In this document: piece by piece, positions 6,312 through 13,696 of the stretch
Numbering within the stretch: position 1 is the stretch's first letter
Layout of the letters: every line of letters starts with the position of its first letter
Assembly (NCBI GenBank): GCA_031554725.1
Contig: JAVBUZ010000239.1
Location: 1-22,555 of the forward strand
Source of the DNA: JAVBUZ01 sp031554725
GTDB taxonomy: Bacteria; Bacillota; Clostridia; Lachnospirales; Lachnospiraceae
Reading direction: 5' to 3'
Length of the DNA stretch: 22,555 nucleotides
Made by a program: the position numbers and the translations under genes
The notes under the pieces: model-generated
The model's database searches: none
What the model saw: the letters and a program-made list of their open reading frames with translations, nothing else
What the model was told of the DNA's origin: nothing

Positions 6312-7550
6312 TTACTCCTCCCACAAAAGAACACCATGAGCAGGAATTGTGAATTTAGCTCCAACTGTATAAAGGTTGCCGGACCAAATTTCCACAGCGC
6401 TCTCACCAAATGCTTCTACAGGCATAGGCTGTGCTTCCTGAGTGATATTAAATACCGCAGTGTATTTTTTCTCGTCTGATGCAGACTTCCAGATGATGTA
6501 TTTGTCATCACGGTAGGTTTCCTGTGCTCCTCTGGCTTCCCGATACATCTTGAAAAGCTTCTCATTGGTCAAAAGCATCTCTGACTGTTTATCCAGCTTG
6601 GGTAATTCTGCTCCCAGCATCAAAGGAGAGCGGAAGATACACCAGAGACTAAGCATAGTCTTTTGCTCCTCCAGGGTAAAATTGGTATCTCTTTCCTGGC
6701 CAAAGCCCTTGCCCAGCTTGCCCATAGGCAGCATGTCGCAATCTGGGTATCCTCCTTCAGTCACAAATTTTTGCCATTTTTTGCATCTATCAAACATATC
6801 TAAGAGAGCATCCCAATGATCCCAGAAATCATCGGTGATTCTCCACATATTGGCATTTTCTGTATAGAACTCGTGCTCCTCCACAATTGCAGGTCCCGGA
6901 GAAAGGCTGAGCACTATATCGCGACCACATTTGCCAATGGCCTTGTGTAGCATCTTTATCTCTTCCTTACTGGAAGCGGCATCCATTCTGCAAATATCAT
7001 CACACTTGATAAAATCTACGCCCCACTGAGCATACAACTCCAAAAGGGAATCATAATATTCCTGAGCCCCCTCAGCCTTAGGATCTACGCCATACATATC
7101 CGGATTCCAGGCACACATGGAATATGGATTTGCAATCTCATTTGCTGTTACCGTAGTATTTTTAATCTTCGTTCTCTGATAAGCTGCACATCTTGGTATT
7201 CCTCGCATAATATGAATACCGAATTTCAAGCCCAAGGAATGCACATACTCTGCCAAAGGTCCAAAGCCCTTCTGTCCTTTAGCGGAAGGGAATCTGCTCT
7301 CATCGGGAAGAAGTCTGGAATACTCATCCATTTCCATTTTTGCAAAGGGAACATATTGGTATTTGTCTCTCTGCTGCCCTGCTTCCTTAGAATACCAGGC
7401 AATATCTACTACCACGTATTCCCAACCGGCCTTTTTCAAATGCTTCGCCATGTAATAGGCATTTGCCTTCACCTGCTCTTCATTGACCGTAGTATCATAA
7501 TAATCATAGCTGTTCCACCCCATTGGCGGCTGTACAAATTTGTTTCCCAT
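6312..7550 (-). CDS. GH27-family alpha-galactosidase / beta-L-arabinopyranosidase
   Basis: A 412-residue (beta/alpha)8 retaining hydrolase without a signal peptide, so it acts on imported oligosaccharides. I chose the ATG at 7550 (MGNKFVQPPMGWNSYDYYDT), which has GAAAGGAG just upstream; the frame runs open to 7637 but has no ribosome binding site there. The opening PPMGWNSYD is the GH27 hallmark. The nucleophile is D184 in FIKCDDICR (K-x-D) and the acid/base is D241 in WRITDDFWDHW (R-x3-D). Length is typical of the minimal family without extra domains. GH27 includes alpha-galactosidases, alpha-N-acetylgalactosaminidases, beta-L-arabinopyranosidases and isomalto-dextranases. Substrate is unresolved. 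It is co-transcribed with the GH43 gene 5 bp downstream and divergent from a broken AraC gene. Confidence 0.88.
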   Translation of the reverse strand: MGNKFVQPPMGWNSYDYYDTTVNEEQVKANAYYMAKHLKKAGWEYVVVDIAWYSKEAGQQRDKYQYVPFAKMEMDEYSRLLPDESRFPSAKGQKGFGPLAEYVHSLGLKFGIHIMRGIPRCAAYQRTKIKNTTVTANEIANPYSMCAWNPDMYGVDPKAEGAQEYYDSLLELYAQWGVDFIKCDDICRMDAASSKEEIKMLHKAIGKCGRDIVLSLSPGPAIVEEHEFYTENANMWRITDDFWDHWDALLDMFDRCKKWQKFVTEGGYPDCDMLPMGKLGKGFGQERDTNFTLEEQKTMLSLWCIFRSPLMLGAELPKLDKQSEMLLTNEKLFKMYREARGAQETYRDDKYIIWKSASDEKKYTAVFNITQEAQPMPVEAFGESAVEIWSGNLYTVGAKFTIPAHGVLLWEE

Positions 7551-7586
7551 AAAAAATCTCCTTTCAATAGAAATTATCATAACCCT

Positions 7587-7615
7587 ATAGTATTTGCTTC
7601 CTGTGATATTTTCCA
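7587..7615 (-). promoter_or_regulatory. Candidate promoter of the GH27-GH43 operon
   Basis: On the minus strand, TGGAAA (7615-7610) and TACTAT (7592-7587) are 17 bp apart, about 37 bp before the chosen ATG. The -35 is imperfect, as expected for an AraC-activated operon. Over the whole divergent interval 7551-7890, the inverted repeat TGAAT-TTG-ATTCA (7744-7756) is the clearest other site and could be an activator site. Confidence 0.4.
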
Positions 7616-7680
7616 TGGCTTTATGCGAATACCGCATGTCTAAATGTGACTTTTTTCAAAGTTATATTCTGTTTATTTTA

Positions 7681-7709
7681 TTGACTGATATTTGGGCAAA
7701 TGGTATGAT
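7681..7709 (+). promoter_or_regulatory. Sigma-70 promoter of the divergent AraC gene
   Basis: TTGACT (7681-7686) and TATGAT (7704-7709) are 17 bp apart on the plus strand. A second TATAAT at 7766-7771 has only a weak -35. Either would give a long leader (about 110-175 bases) before the AraC start at 7891. Confidence 0.55.
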
Positions 7710-7890
7710 AATTGCACATTCTAGGCGATTGAAATGATTGATATGAATTTGATTCAAAATCCTAATATAATATTTGAATGCGTACATTATAACTCTTCAG
7801 CATATAAGCTAATGTAGTAGTGAAGCATCAACGACTCACTTATTCGTTTCACTCAGATGAATAAATTTTTTCTCAGAAAAGAGGAATCAC

Positions 7891-8727
7891 ATGGCTCAAA
7901 AAACCTTCGATGAATGCTATTGGTTTACTTATGACTCAAACAAAGACTTGTGTTTGTTTGAGGTGGGTCGCTTTCATTGTCCCACCTCCTACGGATATTG
8001 TACCATTATTAGTGATACCTATATTATGCACTTTTTGATTAGATGAAAAGGGAAACTACAATATCGTGGAAAAGAGTATCCCATCAGAGAACGTCAAAGT
8101 TTCGTGGTACCAGCAGGTGAGCTGTCCTATTATGAAGCAGACGAAAAGAAACCTTGGGAGTATTTATGGATCCGTTTCCATGGTCCATTGGCCACATCCC
8201 TTTTAGAAAAAGCCGGAATCACTCCCGATTGTCCTATCCATACCCCCTCCAGAGACAGTGAAAAAATCGAAAACCTGATAACCCACATCCTGAGAAACTA
8301 TCAGCGGGAATATGATGCCATAGGTAGCTTGTTTTGCCTATTTCAGGAAATGATAGATTCCTCCCAACATAAAACCTCGGAGAAAAAGCGCCCAAGGAAT
8401 GACTACACTCAGATGACAATGAACTACATCCAGCTAAAATATACAGAGCCCATAAGTATACAGGAAATTGCCGATTATTGTAGTCTGGACCGCTCCTATC
8501 TCACACGTATTTTTAAAAATGAAAAAGGAATATCCCCCCAGGAGTATCTGAGACAGTTTCGCATTGAAAAAGCGAAAGCTCTTCTACTTCGTAGAGAATA
8601 TTCCATTCAATCGATTGCATATTCTGTGGGATACAATGACCCCTTTGCCTTTTCCAAAGCCTTTAGGCAACTGACAGGGTGCTCTCCAACTGATTTTTTG
8701 AAAGATGAGCATCACCATCTGTCATAA
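7891..8727 (+). pseudogene. AraC-family regulator interrupted by an in-frame TGA
   Basis: ATG at 7891, preceded by GAGG, opens a 278-codon frame ending at 8727. Codon 52 (8044-8046) is TGA, in FLIR-stop-KGKLQYRGKEY. The frame continues unshifted after it, so a single base change (for example GGA to TGA) explains the break. The upstream part is the start of a cupin-like AraC_binding domain and the middle (VPAGELSYYEADEKKPWEY) completes it. Residues about 175-275 are an intact double helix-turn-helix (ISIQEIADYCSLDRSYLTRI ... SIQSIAYSVGYNDPFAFSKA). It is divergent from the GH27-GH43 operon and was presumably its sugar-responsive activator. A GTG at 8104 could restart translation and yield a protein with the DNA-binding domain but without most of the sensor. 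A sequencing error is the main alternative. Confidence 0.8.
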
Positions 8728-8738
8728 AAATTTGTATT

Positions 8739-8766
8739 GCAATGTCCATTCGGATTCCGCTTCGCT
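8739..8766. repeat. Short copy of the dispersed GCAATG...CGCTTCGCT repeat
   Basis: The 28 bases share the GCAATGTCCATTCGGATT core and the CGCTTCGCT ending with the copies at 9675-9703, 9731-9759 and 9935-9963. It begins 11 bp after the AraC stop. Confidence 0.6.
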
Positions 8767-8798
8767 TGAATCGATTTCCCACAAATATAATTCAGTCA

Positions 8799-9061
8799 CT
8801 ATACAATGACTTCTGTCAGAATTTCGGTCATTTTTTTGACCGAAGTTTTGTCTATATCTCTAGCATATAATAATTTCAAATATCTCTCACAAGTCTTACC
8901 CAAGACCATAACGTCATCATTCCAGATATACATTTTGTTTTCATATCATATGCCGCCTCTGTAATTTTTAATCTTTTTAATTTATCAACTACCCATCAAC
9001 TAAATTAATGCCCAATATAGTATATATCTTTGTAGCTTAGGTGCAGCATTTGAAACTTCAC
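8799..9061 (-). other. Possible decayed coding remnants in the gene-free stretch 8728-9156
   Basis: No intact gene lies between the AraC stop and the DUF4143 remnant. On the minus strand three short protein-like pieces follow each other in different frames. One starts with GTG at 9061 behind GAGAGGAG and reads MKFQMLHLSYKDIYYIGH before a stop. The next is VVDKLKRLKITEAAYDMKTK. The last starts at 8933 and reads MYIWNDDVMVLGKTCERYLK, continuing to a stop at 8799 (44 residues). The composition looks like real protein broken by frameshifts, but I do not recognise the family, and chance is possible. Confidence 0.3.
8823..8850 (+). terminator. Hairpin terminator after the AraC gene
   Basis: TTCGGTCA (8823-8830) pairs with TGACCGAA (8837-8844) around a T-rich loop and is followed by GTTTTG. 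It lies about 95 bp after the AraC stop. It overlaps the minus-strand coding remnant, which argues that one of the two readings is not functional. Confidence 0.6.
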
Positions 9062-9156
9062 AACGACTCCTCTCTGTATTATCTTCTGTTATGTTCAATT
9101 TTCAATTCCGAATTTCAGTGCATTGCAACTTTTTTCGGAATATATTTATTGCATAG

Positions 9157-9633
9157 TATAGCAAATCCGTACGATACGATGTAAAAGGGAAAAAGTATAT
9201 CGACACTCCTGCAAAGTATTACTTTGAAGATATTGGTCTAAGAAATGCACGCTTGAATTTCAGACAGCGGGAAGAGAATCACATTATGGAAAATATCATC
9301 TACATCGAACTTAGAAGTCGTGGATACCGTGTTGATGTAGGTGTTGTAGAAGCTTATGAAGCAACAAATCAATGAAAACGTGAAAAGAAACTTCTTGAAA
9401 TAGATTTCATTGCTAACAAAGGGGATAAGAAATACTATATCCAATCTGCATTTGAAATGTCTTCTCCTGAAAAAATAGTACAAGAAAAGAAGTCACTGAT
9501 AAAACTAAATGACTTTTTCAAAAAGATTGTTGTTATAAAGGAAGATATTAAGCCTCGTACCGATGAACAAGGTATCGTAACCATCGGAATATTTGACTTC
9601 TTACTGAATGAAAATATTCTGGAACAAATCTAA
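9157..9633 (+). pseudogene. 3' remnant of a DUF4143-type AAA ATPase gene
   Basis: The frame from 9157 to the TAA at 9631-9633 encodes the C-terminal part of a family of ATP-binding proteins that end in a DUF4143 domain. The recognisable stretch is RYDVKGKKYIDTPAKYYFED followed by RNARLNFRQREENHIMENII. Later segments (GDKKYYIQSAFEM, KKIVVIKEDIKP, GIVTIGIFDFLLNENI) also fit the end of such proteins. The N-terminal P-loop ATPase part, about 250 residues, is absent; a TAG at 9154-9156 precedes the fragment. A TGA at 9373-9375 interrupts it again between Gln and Lys. It is therefore doubly broken and not functional. Family recognition is from memory of the C-terminal pattern. Confidence 0.75.
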
Positions 9634-9674
9634 TGTTAAAAGGCACATACGCAATGCTCAGTTCGAAAATACTT

Positions 9675-9836
9675 CGCAATGTTCATTCGAATTACGCTTC
9701 GCTGTCGGGCTGCGCCCATTGCAATTACCTCGCAATGTTCATTCGAATTACGCTTCGCTACATCCTCATGTGTGGCTGTCGCCACATAAGTCTAAAAATG
9801 AAGAGAACCATCCATGAGCGCAAGCGTCCAGGTCTA
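9675..9836. repeat. Intergenic repeat, first copy of a 138-bp block plus an extra short unit
   Basis: A short unit at 9675-9703 is identical to the unit at 9731-9759 (starting CGCAATGTTCATTCGAATTA). Positions 9699-9836 form a block that recurs at 9903-10040, always 204 bp later. The block contains the GGGCTGCGCCCATTGCA word, the short unit, a GTGGC-TGTC-GCCAC hairpin, and one arm of a terminator-like stem (AAAATGAA at 9795-9802 pairing with TTCATTTT at 9843-9850). An open frame runs through both copies on the plus strand, but its product is simply the repeat translated twice. Confidence 0.8.
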
Positions 9837-9902
9837 ACTGCTTTCATTTTATCCTTATTGCTGTTTAAGCCATGCCTCAGCTCGATTTCGCTCTGCTCCA
9901 TC

Positions 9903-10040
9903 TCGCTGTCGGGCTGCGCCCATTGCAAGTACCTCGCAATGTCCATTAGGATTACGCTTCGCTACATCCTCATGTGTGGCTGTCGCCACATAAGTCTAAA
10001 AATGAAGAAAGCCAGCCATGAACGCAAGCGTCCCTGTCTA
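9903..10040. repeat. Intergenic repeat, second copy of the 138-bp block
   Basis: It matches 9699-9836 base for base except for scattered changes, for example GTCCATTAGG in place of GTTCATTCGA in the short unit at 9935-9963. The 3' end forms the ascending arm of the guaA terminator. The bases between the two copies (9837-9902) show no other recognisable feature. Confidence 0.8.
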
Positions 10041-10055
10041 GCTTTCTTCATTTTT
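9998..10055 (-). terminator. guaA terminator formed by the repeat
   Basis: AAAAATGAAGAAAGC (9998-10012) pairs perfectly over 15 bp with GCTTTCTTCATTTTT (10041-10055). On the minus strand it starts 21 bp after the guaA stop and ends in five T residues. The loop carries a smaller ACGC/GCGT stem. Confidence 0.8.
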
Positions 10056-10075
10056 ATTCTTACATTGCTCGTAGC

Positions 10076-11371
10076 TTATTCAAATTCTATCGTCGCGGTA
10101 GGTTTTGGACTCATATCGTAGCATACTCTATTAACGTTCTTAACTTCTTTCAAGATTCTGTCTGTTATTTTGAGAAGTATTGGCCATTCTACTTGTTCGA
10201 TGGTTGCAGTCATTGCATCAATGGTGTTAACGGCCCTAATAATTACCATATATTCAAAGGTTCTGGCATTGTCGCGCATTCCTACTGATTTGAAATCAGG
10301 TACTGCGGTAAAATACTGCCAAACAGTTTTATCTAGTCCTGCGTTATGGAATTCTTCACGTAGGATTGCATCGGATTCTCTTACTACTTCCAAACGTTCT
10401 TTGGTAATTGCACCGAGACAACGCACGCCTAGGCCTGGGCCTGGGAATGGCTGACGAAATACCATTTCATCTGGTAGTCCAAGTTCAAGTCCACATTGTC
10501 TTACTTCGTCTTTAAATAATTGGCGAAGTGGCTCTACTAGTTTAAACTGTAAATCTTCTGGCAAACCGCCTACATTGTGGTGTGACTTTACCATTTTTGC
10601 AGTTTTAGTTCCGCTCTCAACGATATCTGGGTAAATAGTTCCTTGTCCAAGGAAATCAACACCTTCGAGTTTACGTGCTTCTTCTTCAAAAATACGGATA
10701 AATTCTGTACCAATGATTTTTCTCTTTTGTTCTGGATCTGCAACACCGTCTAACTTGGTTAAATAGCGTTCTGTTGCATCTACATAAATTAGGTTGGCAT
10801 CCAACTGGTTTCTAAATACTTCGATTACGTCTTCGGATTCACCTTTTCTCATTAGTCCATGATTTACATGTACGCATACAAGCTGCTTGCCAATTGCTTT
10901 TAATAAGAGTGCTGCCACTACGGAGCTGTCAACACCGCCAGACAATGCCAATAATACTTTTTTATCGCCTACCTGTTGCTTAACTAATTCGATTTGGTCT
11001 GCAACAAAGTTTTTCATATTCCAGTTTGCTTCTGCCTTACATTTATCAAAGACAAATGCTTTCAAGTTAGGCTGTGCTTCTTCCCATGTTGCATAGCTTT
11101 CGTCGCATTTTGCCCATTCATGGTCAATTGCCATTACTGGAACTCCCATTTTATAAATATCTTCAAGCACATCAATGCGGATTCCATCAACAATGCGATT
11201 TTCTCCTCCATAAATGACAATACCCTTTACATTTGGCAATGCTTGAAGTTCTGCTACTGTGATATCATGAGGGTAAATCTCACTATATACTCCTAATGCT
11301 CTGATTTCTCTTGCCAAAACTGTATTTTCTGTACTTCCAAGATCTAAAATTACAATCATATCCTGCTTCAT
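10076..11371 (-). CDS. guaA: GMP synthase with a vestigial glutaminase domain
   Basis: This 431-residue enzyme makes GMP from XMP using ATP and a nitrogen donor, the last step of guanine nucleotide synthesis. Residues about 118-431 are a complete synthetase: PP-loop SGGVDSS (144-150), HVNHGLMRKGESEDV, the IYPDIVESG and KSHHNVGGLP substrate loops, and the dimerisation region QPFPGPGLGVRCLG to the PKPTATIEFE end. The N-terminal class I glutaminase, normally about 190 residues, is only about 110. Its beginning is clear (ILDLGSTENTVLAREIRALG), but the GICYG nucleophile-elbow position reads AIDHEW (81-86) with no cysteine. The segment that should carry the catalytic His and Glu is missing, and the linker before the PP-loop follows directly. 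The enzyme should thus use free ammonia or a separate glutaminase. An AGGAGG site precedes the ATG. Confidence 0.9.
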   Translation of the reverse strand: MKQDMIVILDLGSTENTVLAREIRALGVYSEIYPHDITVAELQALPNVKGIVIYGGENRIVDGIRIDVLEDIYKMGVPVMAIDHEWAKCDESYATWEEAQPNLKAFVFDKCKAEANWNMKNFVADQIELVKQQVGDKKVLLALSGGVDSSVVAALLLKAIGKQLVCVHVNHGLMRKGESEDVIEVFRNQLDANLIYVDATERYLTKLDGVADPEQKRKIIGTEFIRIFEEEARKLEGVDFLGQGTIYPDIVESGTKTAKMVKSHHNVGGLPEDLQFKLVEPLRQLFKDEVRQCGLELGLPDEMVFRQPFPGPGLGVRCLGAITKERLEVVRESDAILREEFHNAGLDKTVWQYFTAVPDFKSVGMRDNARTFEYMVIIRAVNTIDAMTATIEQVEWPILLKITDRILKEVKNVNRVCYDMSPKPTATIEFE

Positions 11372-11422
11372 AAATCTTTTTCCTCCTGAATTTAAATCAG
11401 TTCGTTAAACACTACTTATTCT

Positions 11423-11451
11423 AAGATACATGATTCATGAAAATCGCACAA
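11423..11451 (-). promoter_or_regulatory. Candidate guaA promoter
   Basis: On the minus strand, TTGTGC (11451-11446) and TATCTT (11428-11423) are 17 bp apart in the 90-bp gap between the GH65 stop and guaA. It would let guaA be expressed independently of the sugar operon upstream. No purine riboswitch fold is evident in the short leader. Confidence 0.4.
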
Positions 11452-11461
11452 GATATTTTAG

Positions 11462-13681
11462 TTATTTTTCTATAATAATACTCGCGCTACCCTCTAGGAA
11501 ATTGCAGTGACAGCCTTTCTTATCTACCAATACCTCTATCAGTGCCCCTTGATATACCAGTCGGAACGAATATCCATCCCAAGCTTTTGGCAATAATGGA
11601 CGAAGATGGATGCCATCCTCTTTGAACCGCAACCCTGCCAAGCCATATATAAGTGCCATATAGCTTCCACCCATATTGGCTGTGTGAATGCCATCCTTGG
11701 TATTGCCATGACTGTCATTCAAATCCAATCCCACTGTATCCGTCAAGTAAGCACTTGCTTTTTCAGCATCACCTAACATTGCTGCCACAATACTGAACAT
11801 ACAGCGTGAAAGAGATGAGTCGTGAGTAGTAATAACCTCGTAATAAGCATAGGAGCGAGCCATAATATCATCGGGAGTCATATCGCAGACATAATAAGCC
11901 ATTACTGTATCCGCCTGCTTGCAAACCTGATGTCGATATAATGTAAGGGGATGATAATGCAGTAGTAACGGATGGTTTTCGGCTGGTGTGGCAGCAAAAT
12001 CCCATCTTGGCTTTGTTAGAAAACTGTCATCCTGAGCATGTATTCCCAACTCTTTGTCAAAAGGCAGACGCATCGTACTTGCCGCTTTTGAAAAACTTTC
12101 CAATTCCGCCAAATCGCTGCCCAAACGCTGTATATGCTCCTGTCCAATAATGTCTGCTATGTGAATGGCAAATTCTATGTTTTTCTTAGCAAGAGCATTG
12201 GTATAGTAATTATTATCTACCATGCATGTATATTCATCTGGTCCGGTAACACTATGGATTCTAAATTCTCCATCCGAAAAATGACCCACATCTAGCCAGA
12301 GCCTAGCAATTTCCAGTACAATTTCAGCCCCTTTCTCAGTCATAAAGAGCTTATCACCAGTGGCAAGCCAATACTGTTCCACGGCGTTTGCAACTGCGCC
12401 ATTGATATGATATGCCGCTGTGCCAGATACAAAGTACCCACTACATTCCTCGCCGTTGATGGTACGCCACGGATAAAGCGCACCTTGGGCATGTCCGAGC
12501 GCACGGGCATTATCTCTAGCCTTATCAAGAGTGCGGTAACGGAACTCAATCAGATTTTTACACAGTTCTGGCATTGTAAGCAAGAACACCGGCTGGAGGT
12601 ACATTTCCGTATCCCAGAAATAGTGACCCTCATAGCCTTCACCTGATAAGCCCTTCGCCGCTACATTGGCATAAACATCACGACCAGCGCTTTGCAGTAG
12701 GGCAAATTGGTTATATCGCATGGCTTGGCTTATGTCGCCATGATCATTTACTGTTACCGCGGCATGACTCCAAAATCTATTTAAGTAGTCAGCCTGTTGT
12801 TTATATAGATATTCTGAACCATCCTTTATGGCTTGGTTAAGTTTTTCAACCGCACAATTGGCAAAATCAGAACCATGTCGCAAACTGTCACACACAGCAA
12901 TCATTTTTACCATGCGCAGGGTTTGCCCCTGTGTCACGTCAAACTCGGCAGTATGTATCGCTCCAGTCGTTGTGGTTTCACAGTTAATTTTACCAGTTGG
13001 ATAAATGCTATGCCCTACTACTGTACATACCGACAATCCAGAACGGGAGGTTCGGGAAGTAATGTGGGATATAACATTTTCGGAGTCATTGACCTGAGCA
13101 ACCTCCTCTACCAACATATTTTGCACACTGTGGGAGGCCAAACGGGGATCCTCAGGGTCACTGTAGTTACGCACATTACCTTCGTGGTAAGATACAAGGC
13201 GTAGATGGGATGCCTGATTTCGAGGCGTTACCTGGTAATCTATCATTAGAATAGATGGGCGTTCAAAACATGCCATCCGCTTAATTTCTATCTCAAACTC
13301 ACAGCCATTCTTGGCTTGCCAGATTACGTGACGGTTATACGTTCCATTTTCAAAATCCAGTTCGCGTTTGCTGTCTACTATACCTCCGTCAAACATGGAG
13401 AAACGCTGGCCATCGGCAAACAGCTCCAAACCTTGAACGTCGGCGAGATTTACCATGGTTTGCTTTTTATCCACCAGACCATGTAGTGGCTCTGCCTGTT
13501 TCATATCAACAATATCATAAAAGCCGTTAGCGTATAATCCGCGTACGGAGGGGATGTTTTTGGGGTATCCCTCTTCAAAGCCTGCACGTAGCCCGATGTA
13601 GCCGTTTGCCACGCTGAAAATGGATTCGGCACACAGCAGTGCCTGTGGCTCTAAAGGAATGGGTGATTGAATATGATTCAA
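11462..13681 (-). CDS. GH65-family disaccharide phosphorylase
   Basis: A 739-residue cytosolic (alpha/alpha)6-barrel enzyme expected to split an alpha-glucoside with inorganic phosphate, giving beta-glucose 1-phosphate plus an acceptor. The start is TTG at 13681 with GGAGG 8 bases upstream. Residues 1-260 form the N-terminal beta-sandwich. The catalytic acid is E483 in VTGPDEYT, followed by NNYYTNALA. KQAD (VCKQADTVMAYY) and THDSSLS match phosphate-binding family segments. Length is usual for phosphorylases. The acceptor loop reads GEECSGYFVSGTAAYHIN, unlike the HNEWEIT loop of maltose phosphorylases and closer to the kojibiose/trehalose/nigerose types, so maltose is unlikely to be the substrate. 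It is the last gene of a five-gene operon, 15 bp after the MBL-fold gene. No beta-phosphoglucomutase gene lies in the window. Confidence 0.9.
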   Translation of the reverse strand: MNHIQSPIPLEPQALLCAESIFSVANGYIGLRAGFEEGYPKNIPSVRGLYANGFYDIVDMKQAEPLHGLVDKKQTMVNLADVQGLELFADGQRFSMFDGGIVDSKRELDFENGTYNRHVIWQAKNGCEFEIEIKRMACFERPSILMIDYQVTPRNQASHLRLVSYHEGNVRNYSDPEDPRLASHSVQNMLVEEVAQVNDSENVISHITSRTSRSGLSVCTVVGHSIYPTGKINCETTTTGAIHTAEFDVTQGQTLRMVKMIAVCDSLRHGSDFANCAVEKLNQAIKDGSEYLYKQQADYLNRFWSHAAVTVNDHGDISQAMRYNQFALLQSAGRDVYANVAAKGLSGEGYEGHYFWDTEMYLQPVFLLTMPELCKNLIEFRYRTLDKARDNARALGHAQGALYPWRTINGEECSGYFVSGTAAYHINGAVANAVEQYWLATGDKLFMTEKGAEIVLEIARLWLDVGHFSDGEFRIHSVTGPDEYTCMVDNNYYTNALAKKNIEFAIHIADIIGQEHIQRLGSDLAELESFSKAASTMRLPFDKELGIHAQDDSFLTKPRWDFAATPAENHPLLLHYHPLTLYRHQVCKQADTVMAYYVCDMTPDDIMARSYAYYEVITTHDSSLSRCMFSIVAAMLGDAEKASAYLTDTVGLDLNDSHGNTKDGIHTANMGGSYMALIYGLAGLRFKEDGIHLRPLLPKAWDGYSFRLVYQGALIEVLVDKKGCHCNFLEGSASIIIEK

Positions 13682-13696
13682 TGTATTATCCTCCTA

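Noticed and set aside
7551..7637. 29-residue N-terminal extension of the GH27 enzyme
   Set aside because: The family start PPMGWNSYD follows closely after the ATG at 7550, which has GAAAGGAG. The upstream ATG has none, and the candidate promoter lies inside the extension.
8823..8850. Hairpin as part of a functional minus-strand gene
   Set aside because: Its position after the AraC stop and the following T-run fit a plus-strand terminator better; the minus-strand frame is already broken upstream.
8044..9375. TGA read-through or recoding, because two broken genes (8044 and 9373) are both interrupted by TGA
   Set aside because: TGA ends the intact TetR gene (overlap ATGATTGA), tryptophan is encoded by TGG throughout, and the DUF4143 fragment is also 5'-truncated. 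Ordinary nonsense mutations explain both; no selenocysteine context is visible.
9675..10040. CRISPR-like array
   Set aside because: Only three short units with unequal spacing (56 and 204 bp), variable sequence and internal hairpins; no cas genes.
9633..10121. 162-codon plus-strand open frame before and across the guaA end
   Set aside because: It is the translation of the duplicated intergenic repeat (the same peptide words appear twice), lacks a ribosome binding site, and its 3' end overlaps guaA on the other strand.
11372..11461. Guanine riboswitch upstream of guaA
   Set aside because: The leader is only about 45 bases after the candidate promoter and shows no three-way junction or terminator.
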